From CAZSHX01 sp964606895 (lineage in GTDB: Bacteria; Bacteroidota; Ignavibacteria; Kapaibacteriales; UBA2268): a stretch of DNA of 28,214 bases. Positions 7,605 to 14,433 of this stretch are shown here, in pieces. The notes below the pieces were generated by a model that saw only the letters and a list, made by a program, of their open reading frames with translations, made no database searches and was not told the DNA's origin. How positions within the stretch are numbered: the first letter of the stretch is position 1; every line of letters begins with the position of its first letter. The position numbers were made by a program, and so were the translations under genes. The stretch is from assembly GCA_964606895.1 (NCBI GenBank), contig CAZSHX010000064.1, positions 1 to 28,214 on the forward strand, written 5' to 3'.

Positions 7605-8399
7605 TTACTGAATCTTATATCTCAGTAACTCCCTTTTCCAACCGCCAAATTTTTCTATGGTTGGTTTGTCCTTATAAATGCAAAAAGTACTATCTGAACG
7701 GGTAGTTATATTAAAGGGTTCAAACTGCCATTGAACAATGCCGACGTTGTCAGCAAGCCAAAAATATTCCTTGTGAAGCTCGATTATTTCTACATTTGCC
7801 TTTGCGGGATAGCCTGCTTCAAAATATTTGAAAGAAAATCTTCTATCAGCCAGATAATTTGCGAAATATGCGGAAACGCTTTTTCCATCAATTGTAGAAG
7901 GATTTGCATCTGTATTTCTATTACCGTTTATAGCCCAATGCTTGATAACCGTCGTCTGGTAATTATTAAATTCAAAAGGAACATCGGAAATATAATTTCC
8001 GTAAATATTCCAGGTTTTTTGAAGATAATCGAATATCTTGAACCAAGTTGGTTTTAAATCCGGGATTGATTCAGAGAGAGAATCTGAAATTCGATAGAGA
8101 CCATAAATATCTGACGAAAAAAGATAATCCTTTGCCAATGAATTATTCTTGAAATAACTTAAAACAAAGGCAGTTCTGTTTTCGTATAATTTGCTGGAAG
8201 TAACAACCATCGAATCAATGGTGATTGTTGAATCAATAATCGTTGCAGAAGCATCTACGTTGTAAGATTTATAAATCCAGTAATTCCCGATTTTCATTGG
8301 GAAAAATTCATTTTTATCCACATGAGTAGTCTTTGTGGGATTATCATTGCATGAAATAAATATTACCGAAAACAGTACCAGAAATAAAATGTTTCTCAT
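7605..8399 (-). CDS. Hypothetical lipoprotein with N-terminal FFPMKIGNYWIY motif
   Basis: A 264-residue protein with a lipoprotein signal (lipobox FISC, Cys17) and then CNDNPTK. The segment FFPMKIGNYWIYKSY is common near the start of uncharacterised Bacteroidota/Ignavibacteria lipoproteins. The rest is rich in aromatic residues and Asn and is probably all-beta. No enzymatic motif is visible. It is transcribed convergently with the GWxTD gene (2-bp gap) and divergently from the thioredoxin-like lipoprotein (47-bp gap). Confidence 0.75.
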   Translation of the reverse strand: MRNILFLVLFSVIFISCNDNPTKTTHVDKNEFFPMKIGNYWIYKSYNVDASATIIDSTITIDSMVVTSSKLYENRTAFVLSYFKNNSLAKDYLFSSDIYGLYRISDSLSESIPDLKPTWFKIFDYLQKTWNIYGNYISDVPFEFNNYQTTVIKHWAINGNRNTDANPSTIDGKSVSAYFANYLADRRFSFKYFEAGYPAKANVEIIELHKEYFWLADNVGIVQWQFEPFNITTRSDSTFCIYKDKPTIEKFGGWKRELLRYKIQ

Positions 8400-8446
8400 C
8401 TTTATATGTCTTTAAATATTGATAAAAAACAATTAACGTTCAAAAC

Positions 8447-8941
8447 ATGACAGTATTATTATTAAAATATATTAAACTGATAATATTTTTTTCTTTACTG
8501 GTTTCGTGCTCAACTATCAGCAGTAAAGATGAAAAAGTTATAATCGGAGAAACCAGTTGGGAAAACTGGAAAGCAGAATCTGGATGGAACTTGATAGACT
8601 ATTATTCCTATCAGCCTGATACTGCATTGCTGACCAAATTAGCAAATGTTGTTGAAAAACATAATTTGACTTTTCTTGTATTTGCCTCTTCTATTTGTGA
8701 AGATTGCAAGGAAGAAGTTCCGAAAATATTCAAATTATTCGATAATGCGAACATTCCGTTAGAAAAAATTCGTTTAATTGGTCTTGACCGCGACGTTAAG
8801 GAACCTTCTGGTGAGTATGAACATTACAATTTGAAAAAACTTCCCCTGCTGATTATTTTCAGCAATGATAACAAATTTGCCGAAATTTCGTCAAACGGCA
8901 AAGATTGGCTTAAATCAATCTTGACTTACTTTAATAATTAA
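8447..8941 (+). CDS. Thioredoxin-fold lipoprotein (CEDC active site)
   Basis: A 164-residue envelope protein. The lipobox LVSC gives acylated Cys21. The strand FLVFASSICEDCKEEVP carries a CXXC redox centre (Cys84, Cys87) in the normal thioredoxin position, and KKLPLLIIF supplies the cis-Pro (Pro133) opposite it. Thioredoxin-like lipoproteins of this kind usually act as periplasmic or surface thiol-disulfide reductases. The stop codon overlaps the first possible start of the next gene (TAATG), so they are probably co-expressed. The barrel it is paired with has a CGC motif at its mature N-terminus, a conceivable redox client (inference). No donor such as DsbD/CcdA lies in the window. Confidence 0.8.
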   Translation: MTVLLLKYIKLIIFFSLLVSCSTISSKDEKVIIGETSWENWKAESGWNLIDYYSYQPDTALLTKLANVVEKHNLTFLVFASSICEDCKEEVPKIFKLFDNANIPLEKIRLIGLDRDVKEPSGEYEHYNLKKLPLLIIFSNDNKFAEISSNGKDWLKSILTYFNN

Positions 8942-8991
8942 TGTCCCGACATAAATTATTATTATTAAAATACTCAAAATTTAAATTGAAT

Positions 8992-9903
8992 ATGAAAATA
9001 TTACTTATAATCGCAATTAACTTTATGCTGATATATCAGTCCTATGCTCAATGCGGATGCAGTGGTGCACCCATCGCGGGAGCTACTCCTTACGGCGGAG
9101 CAGTGAACCTGCGAAATCAACGCCCCGGAAGTATATTTGCATCAGCTTTTTATCGCTATACTTACGGCGATTCCTATCAGACAGGAAGTAAAAATATAGG
9201 CAAAGGTTATATTCAGTTTATGAAATCGAGCTATATGGGTGTATTTTTATCCTATGGTTTGATGAGTGATCTATCTCTTGATGGTGACTTTGGTTATTAC
9301 TTTGATAAAACTCAGGATTTTAGTCTTTATCAGCTTAATGCAAGCGGACCTTCGCATTTTTCTCTATCAGCAAAATACAATGTTTACAGTCATTTGTCGC
9401 AGAAATTTGATTTCTCAATCAGTGCAGGAGGCAGACTTCCGTTGAATAATTTTTCAGAAAGTACGGACAACACTCTTCCTCAGCATCTGAAAACATCAAC
9501 GGGTGCATTCGGTGGTTTTATTACTTCCAATTTGAGAAAAGGATTTTCTGGAACTGACTTTTTTCTATACCTTATTAACCGATTCGATTTTAACGGCAGA
9601 AACAGACTGGAGTACCAATACGGCAAATCACTGTATTCTTCACTACTCGCATCAAAACAAATTATCGGTGGTTTATCCGGAAGTCTTGAAATCAGAAATG
9701 AACTGAGAGGAAGAGATTTTCTTCAGGGAAGTTCCCTTGATTCCACAGGGAGCAATGTATTTACATTTTCACCTGCATTAAGCTACTCTCTTGGTAAATG
9801 GAATATAACGGGAATGTACGACATACCTTTTTACAAGAACTTCAATGGAAGCCAGCTTGCGACTGCTTATTCGCTTTCGGTATTTCTATCAATCGGCTTA
9901 TAG
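8992..9903 (+). CDS. Outer-membrane beta-barrel protein with N-terminal CGCSGAP motif
   Basis: A signal peptide (MKILLIIAINFMLIYQSYAQ) is followed by a short Cys-Gly segment (CGCSGAPIAG). About 280 residues of alternating hydrophobic and polar strands follow, ending in SLSVFLSIGL, a barrel-like C-terminus. Phrases such as GYGYYFDKT-type turns, FDFSISAGGRLPLNN and NRFDFNGRNRLEYQYG support an outer-membrane barrel, perhaps a transport or efflux-associated pore. I use ATG at 8992 because a normal signal peptide starts there. ATG at 8941, overlapping the upstream stop, would add a 17-residue basic extension and cannot be excluded. The 3' end overlaps the convergent pseudouridine synthase by 37 bp. 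Confidence 0.72.
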   Translation: MKILLIIAINFMLIYQSYAQCGCSGAPIAGATPYGGAVNLRNQRPGSIFASAFYRYTYGDSYQTGSKNIGKGYIQFMKSSYMGVFLSYGLMSDLSLDGDFGYYFDKTQDFSLYQLNASGPSHFSLSAKYNVYSHLSQKFDFSISAGGRLPLNNFSESTDNTLPQHLKTSTGAFGGFITSNLRKGFSGTDFFLYLINRFDFNGRNRLEYQYGKSLYSSLLASKQIIGGLSGSLEIRNELRGRDFLQGSSLDSTGSNVFTFSPALSYSLGKWNITGMYDIPFYKNFNGSQLATAYSLSVFLSIGL

Positions 9904-10643
9904 AAAAATTTCGATGCAGATGAGTATTTTCTGAGTACTCTGAGCATCGCCTGAAAATCCTTAGGATATGGTGCTTCATAAGTTACCTTTTCATTTGTAA
10001 CAGGATGTAAAAAGGAAATTTTGCTTGAGTGCATAGATACTCTGCTAATCACCGGTAATTCAACAGAATCTTTTTTAAGATTGAATTTTCTTTTTATTGA
10101 AGAAAGGAAAAATTCCTTGGTTTCGCTGTAAAGTGCATCTACGAGCAATGGGTGGCCTATGGCTTTGCAATGTACACGGATTTGATGATGTCTGCCTGTT
10201 ATCAGATTACATTCAACCAAAGTAGCAATGCGATAATGCTCGAGGACTTTTAAAATCGTAAGGGATTGTTTTCCACGGGATGACGGTTTCGTTTGACCAA
10301 GTTTGAACGAATCTGCAACTAAAGGAATATCAATACTGATTTCATCTTTGGGTACAATACCCGAAACAACAACATGGTAAAGCTTTTCAACCTGATTATC
10401 CTGAAACTGCTGATTCAAAATTCTATGAGATTCAGCATCCTTTGCAAAAATCATAACACCGCTTGTGTCGCGGTCGAGACGATGTACAACAAAGATTTTT
10501 CCGTATTTGGTTTCAAGAAGCTTCCGAAGGTTCACTGCTTCCTTGTCATACCTGTCGGGGATAGTAAGCACTCCGGCAGGTTTGGATAAAATTACAATTG
10601 AATCATCTTCGAAAATGATATCTAAATTATTATTATTTTTCAT
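9867..10643 (-). CDS. RluA-family RNA pseudouridine synthase
   Basis: Converts specific uridines in rRNA or tRNA to pseudouridine in the cytoplasm. The catalytic motif HRLDRDTSGVMIFAK is intact, with Asp57 as nucleophile. Other family marks are ILSKPAGVLTIPD near the N-terminus, TGRHHQIRVHCKAIGHPLLVD (the RHQIR motif) and SRVSMHSSKISFLHP. There is no N-terminal S4 domain, so it resembles the short RluA/TruC branch; the exact RNA target cannot be read from the sequence. It lies 9 bp downstream of folD and is probably the last gene of the minus-strand operon. The final 37 bp overlap the end of the plus-strand barrel gene. Confidence 0.93.
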   Translation of the reverse strand: MKNNNNLDIIFEDDSIVILSKPAGVLTIPDRYDKEAVNLRKLLETKYGKIFVVHRLDRDTSGVMIFAKDAESHRILNQQFQDNQVEKLYHVVVSGIVPKDEISIDIPLVADSFKLGQTKPSSRGKQSLTILKVLEHYRIATLVECNLITGRHHQIRVHCKAIGHPLLVDALYSETKEFFLSSIKRKFNLKKDSVELPVISRVSMHSSKISFLHPVTNEKVTYEAPYPKDFQAMLRVLRKYSSASKFFYKPIDRNTESE

Positions 10644-10652
10644 ATATTTCTT

Positions 10653-11531
10653 TTAAACTTTCTGCAAAGCAGATTTGAATGTATTTGACAAAAGCATTGC
10701 CCTTGTCATAAGTCCAACACCACCGGGAACAGGAGTGATAGCTGATGCTTTGGCTGAAACATTTTCGAAATCAACATCGCCTACAAGCCTTGAACCTTTT
10801 GGTGAATTAAAGTCCTCAATTCTGTTAATCCCTACATCAATAACCACAACACCGTCTTTGACATCATCGGCTTTAATTGCATTTGGAACTCCGATTGCCG
10901 CAATTAAAATGTCTGCTTGTCTGGTAAAGTTGGCGATATCTTTTGTTCCGGTATGGCAGATTGTAACTGTTGCATTTGCAAATTGATTTTTCTGATACAT
11001 TAGATTTAGCATTGGTTTACCGACGATATTACTTCTGCCGACAACAACAACATGCTTGCCTTTTGTTTCAATTTCGTAATGCTTTAAAAGCTCCATAACT
11101 CCTGCCGGAGTACAAGGCACAAACCCATCAAGTCCAATAACAATTCTACCCATATTTTCGGGATGAAATCCATCAACATCTTTGTCCGGTCTGATTGCCA
11201 AAATAACTTTATTCTCGTCAATATGCTTTGGCAATGGAAGCTGAACTAAAATCCCGTGAATATCATTATCATCATTCCATTTGGATACTATATCCAAAAC
11301 TTCTTGCTCTGATGTATTTTCAGGCAATCTTTTTAATATGGAATTGAATCCGATTTCCTGACAATCTTTCTCTTTGGAATTTACGTAAACTTTGGAAGCC
11401 GGGTCGTCACCGACTATAATCAAAGCAAGACCGGGACGAATACCTTTCGTTTTGAAAAGTTCGTCTGTTTTTATCTTTAGTTCTGATTTTATTTTTGCTG
11501 ATACTAATTTGCCATCAATAATCAGTGCCAT
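10653..11531 (-). CDS. folD: Bifunctional methylenetetrahydrofolate dehydrogenase / methenyltetrahydrofolate cyclohydrolase
   Basis: Cytoplasmic one-carbon enzyme interconverting 5,10-methylene-, 5,10-methenyl- and 10-formyl-tetrahydrofolate with NADP. Catalytic residues are in place: Tyr49 and Lys53 (KVYVNSKEKDC), Gln97 in GILVQLPLP and Asp120 in VDGFHPEN. PCTPAGVMELL, the nucleotide-binding VVVVGRSNIVGKPM and the closing PVPGGVGLMTRAMLLSNT complete the family. At 292 aa it is full length. It follows the outer-membrane protein gene by 33 bp and precedes the pseudouridine synthase by 9 bp. Confidence 0.97.
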   Translation of the reverse strand: MALIIDGKLVSAKIKSELKIKTDELFKTKGIRPGLALIIVGDDPASKVYVNSKEKDCQEIGFNSILKRLPENTSEQEVLDIVSKWNDDNDIHGILVQLPLPKHIDENKVILAIRPDKDVDGFHPENMGRIVIGLDGFVPCTPAGVMELLKHYEIETKGKHVVVVGRSNIVGKPMLNLMYQKNQFANATVTICHTGTKDIANFTRQADILIAAIGVPNAIKADDVKDGVVVIDVGINRIEDFNSPKGSRLVGDVDFENVSAKASAITPVPGGVGLMTRAMLLSNTFKSALQKV

Positions 11532-11564
11532 TTGTCAACTCTTTCTGAATTCATTTTTTAAAAT

Positions 11565-12947
11565 CTATTCTTTTTCAATATAATTCCCATCATTGAAAAA
11601 ATTTCCTGTTGAAAAAGCATTATAAATCTTATTAATGTTAAATTCAAGCCCGGCTGAAAATATATTGAATCTGCTGATGCTATAATCGAAGTAGAGTCCA
11701 AAAGGTCCGATATTACCTCTTGCACCGATTGTCCATTTAATATTTACATCATTAAGAATGAATGATGCATTCTGTGGTTTTGTGTCTCCCGGGTAACCAC
11801 GTGCAGGGTCGGGTGGTAATATTTTTACAACACCGTCAACAACAGCTCGCTCAAGCAAACCTAACTGCATCTGAGTTTCTACAGGTAAATAATATTTATA
11901 ATCAGTTTGAATCTTTAGCGTTTCATAGGAAAGTCCCGTATAAATATCAATAACATTCCATAAGTTTTTTGAGGCTTGGATATTGAAATCCCAGATTGTT
12001 GCCGAAGCTTCAAGCTCAGCACCTGACTGGGGTACAGTGTTTTTCAAATAAGTTCCCTGGTAAACAGCCTGAACTGCCATATCAAAATACCTTGTTTCAC
12101 CAAAGTACTGAGAAATACTATGCTTCAGACCGAATCCCCAGAATGAAAAATTGCCGATTTTTGCTCCCATATTAACAAGCGGGATATATCTAATCAAAGC
12201 TTCGGTTCCAAAAAGAGAACCAATCTCGAGCTGAGGAATACCGGCTATCAATGTAGTAAAATCGCCACCTGTTGGCAAAGTAAAAATCTGAGGAAACATT
12301 AAAACGGTAGAATCAAGTTTTTTCCTTACGTTTGAATCAAGTAAAGAATAAATTGGAAACTGATAGGGACCTATTCCAACTGAGGGCCAGATTCTTACAA
12401 CACTATCAAGTAGAAGCTGTTTCTTAATATCAATAAGTTGACTGCCTGCACCTAAAATTGTTGGTGCAAATTCAGGAACATCAATAATATGCCTTCTGAG
12501 TGCTTCGCCGGTATAAACCTTGAAGATATAAGCCAATAGCTGAGCAGTATCGCCCGTTATTGTATATTTGGGTTTGAAATTGGCATCAAGTCCAAATGTA
12601 CCATATTCACTTAGTTTAGCAATAACTTTTGCTGTATCAAAAGGTTCAAAAGGAATACTTGGTTTGTAGGTTTTCTGGTCGTCACGTACAAAACCCATCA
12701 TACCATTAACGCTTAATTTGAAATATGGTCCTTTTGCTTTTCTTGGAACATAAGCCTGATTGAAAAATCTTGAATTAGAAGTAGAATTAAGGGCATTTGC
12801 CAAAGGTTGCATATATTTCATACCATTAGCCTCAAAAACTTCTTTACTGAAGCTTCTTGTCAGTTCGACAGTTGTCGGGTCCCATGCTGAAAAGCAATTT
12901 GCTGAAAATATCAGAAAAATGCTCAAACCGAGTATTTTAAATTTCAT
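11565..12947 (-). CDS. Outer-membrane beta-barrel-like protein (DUF6588-like)
   Basis: A 460-residue exported protein with signal peptide MKFKILGLSIFLIFSANCFSA. The second half has features I associate with the uncharacterised DUF6588 family: FTLPTGGDF, a PQLEIGSLFGTEALIRYIP segment, then FWGFGLKHSISQYF and barrel-like strands ending in YFDYSISRFNIFSAGLEFNI. This family call comes from recall of motifs, not from a search. Likely location is the outer membrane; function unknown. An AAGGA ribosome-binding site precedes the ATG. The gene lies 17 bp downstream of the small membrane protein and 33 bp upstream of folD. Confidence 0.75.
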   Translation of the reverse strand: MKFKILGLSIFLIFSANCFSAWDPTTVELTRSFSKEVFEANGMKYMQPLANALNSTSNSRFFNQAYVPRKAKGPYFKLSVNGMMGFVRDDQKTYKPSIPFEPFDTAKVIAKLSEYGTFGLDANFKPKYTITGDTAQLLAYIFKVYTGEALRRHIIDVPEFAPTILGAGSQLIDIKKQLLLDSVVRIWPSVGIGPYQFPIYSLLDSNVRKKLDSTVLMFPQIFTLPTGGDFTTLIAGIPQLEIGSLFGTEALIRYIPLVNMGAKIGNFSFWGFGLKHSISQYFGETRYFDMAVQAVYQGTYLKNTVPQSGAELEASATIWDFNIQASKNLWNVIDIYTGLSYETLKIQTDYKYYLPVETQMQLGLLERAVVDGVVKILPPDPARGYPGDTKPQNASFILNDVNIKWTIGARGNIGPFGLYFDYSISRFNIFSAGLEFNINKIYNAFSTGNFFNDGNYIEKE

Positions 12948-12964
12948 TAATTGTCCTTTTTGAT

Positions 12965-13156
12965 TCAGAATTTACTTAGAATTTTCTTTTTAATAATAAC
13001 ATATATAGGTAATGCGATAACGAACAGAATTACTACAAAAGTAAAACTAAAAATTACACTTATTGCGGCTTTGAATATTGACAGCATTATAGACACCACT
13101 ATTACCGCAACTATCAATGCTAAAACCCAGCCAAGTACTGTTTTAAAAATTTCCAT
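12965..13156 (-). CDS. Small membrane protein with two predicted transmembrane segments
   Basis: A 63-residue, almost entirely hydrophobic protein: MEIFKTVLGWVLALIVAVIV starts the first segment, and a second ends before the basic tail IIKKKILSKF. I place the start at 13156 because a strong GGAGGA ribosome-binding site lies five bases upstream; a TTG four codons earlier would place the Shine-Dalgarno inside the gene. It sits 17 bp before the outer-membrane protein gene in the same direction. The plus-strand frame over the same bases has no ribosome-binding site and Ile/Thr-rich antisense composition. No family is recognised. Confidence 0.6.
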   Translation of the reverse strand: MEIFKTVLGWVLALIVAVIVVSIMLSIFKAAISVIFSFTFVVILFVIALPIYVIIKKKILSKF

Positions 13157-13200
13157 TATTTCCTCCAAAAATTTGAATAATTATTAGAAACGTTCAACTC

Positions 13201-14400
13201 CTATAATAATTGAACTGCCTTTAGGCAATTTTTAATTCGCTCAAAAGAAACTGAGATATCATCATCTAACCCGATTGACAATCTGACTAATCCGGGGGAC
13301 ATTCCCATTGATTCCTGCTCTTCGGGAGGAATCTCGGAAGAAGTACTTGTTCCGGGCGAGCTGAACAAAGTTTTATAAAACCCAAGGCTTACTGCAAAAT
13401 ATCCAACCATACTTTCCTGCATTTTTATCATCAAAGAATTTGCAGTTTCTGCATCCTTTGCATCGAGAGTCATCATACCGCTGTAGCCGTAATCTGAATT
13501 CATCATCGAAGTCATAAGCTCATGCTGGGGATGAGATTTCAATCCGGGATAGAATATTCTCAATCCAAGTTTTTCGAGGTTTTCCGAAACGTACATTGCA
13601 TTTTTGGAATGTTGTTTCATTCTCACATGTAAAGTATGAAAATTCTTGAGTATGCTCGACGAACGAATACTGTCCATTGTTGGACCGAGAAGCATTGTTG
13701 CACCTGAATGAACATCTTTCAAGCTTGCAATGAATTCATTCGTACCGCAGATTGCACCTGCTACGCAGTCACTTGAGCCGTTAATGTATTTTGTAATGCT
13801 GTAAACAACAATATGGGCTCCCAAGTCCATTGGCGTTATGACCAGCGGAGAAAAAGTATTATCAACAATCAAAGTTAAACCATGTTCATCAGCAATTTTT
13901 CTCAGTGCTTTCAAATCGGCAATTTCGAGTAATGGGTTACTGATTGTTTCGCAGTAAATGATTTTTGTTTTGGAAGTTATTTTACTTTTAACATTGTCCA
14001 AATCGGTGATATTAACAAAATGGGTTTTAATATTGAACTTCGGTAGGAACTCTTTCATCAATGCATAAGTTCCACCGTAAATTGTTCTGCTTGAAATGAT
14101 TTCATCGCCCGCATTACAAATTTGCAGTATCGAACAACTTATTGCCGCCATACCAGAAGAAGTTATCTGAACAGCTTCGGTCTTTTCCATACGTGCTATA
14201 GCATTTGCCAGATAATGATTCATCGGGTTAGTATGTCTGGAATAAAGGTAACAACCTTCAATTTCATGTTCAAAAAGCTCAGCCATTTTTTCAGCTGATA
14301 AAAAAGTAAAAGTAGATGAATCTTCAATAGATGGATTAACCCCGCCAAACTCTCCGAATGCGAGGAAATCCTGAATTCTCATTGCCGGATTTTCTTTCAT
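13201..14400 (-). CDS. PLP-dependent trans-sulfuration enzyme (cystathionine gamma-synthase/gamma-lyase or methionine gamma-lyase family)
   Basis: Cys/Met metabolism PLP enzyme, fold type I, 399 aa. The PLP lysine is Lys204 in YSITKYINGSSD. Asp180 in LIVDNTFSP binds the pyridine nitrogen, and the tyrosines of YLYSR and TIYGGTYAL line the active site. ITSSGMAAISCS is the phosphate loop. C-terminal features such as SLGFYKTLFSSPGTSTSSE and GLVRLSIGLDD are typical. Motifs do not separate cystathionine synthase, cystathionine lyase and methionine gamma-lyase, and no sulfur-metabolism neighbours help. An AAGGAG ribosome-binding site precedes the ATG. The gene follows the ChaN-M1 fusion by 33 bp. 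Confidence 0.92.
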   Translation of the reverse strand: MKENPAMRIQDFLAFGEFGGVNPSIEDSSTFTFLSAEKMAELFEHEIEGCYLYSRHTNPMNHYLANAIARMEKTEAVQITSSGMAAISCSILQICNAGDEIISSRTIYGGTYALMKEFLPKFNIKTHFVNITDLDNVKSKITSKTKIIYCETISNPLLEIADLKALRKIADEHGLTLIVDNTFSPLVITPMDLGAHIVVYSITKYINGSSDCVAGAICGTNEFIASLKDVHSGATMLLGPTMDSIRSSSILKNFHTLHVRMKQHSKNAMYVSENLEKLGLRIFYPGLKSHPQHELMTSMMNSDYGYSGMMTLDAKDAETANSLMIKMQESMVGYFAVSLGFYKTLFSSPGTSTSSEIPPEEQESMGMSPGLVRLSIGLDDDISVSFERIKNCLKAVQLL

Positions 14401-14433
14401 AATTTTTTCTCCTTAATCCTAAGATTATTATTT

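Noticed and set aside
12951..13187. Plus-strand reading frame of 78 codons over the small membrane protein
   Set aside because: The minus-strand frame has a strong GGAGGA site at the right distance and lies in an operon. The plus-strand frame is its Ile/Thr-rich antisense and has no ribosome-binding site.
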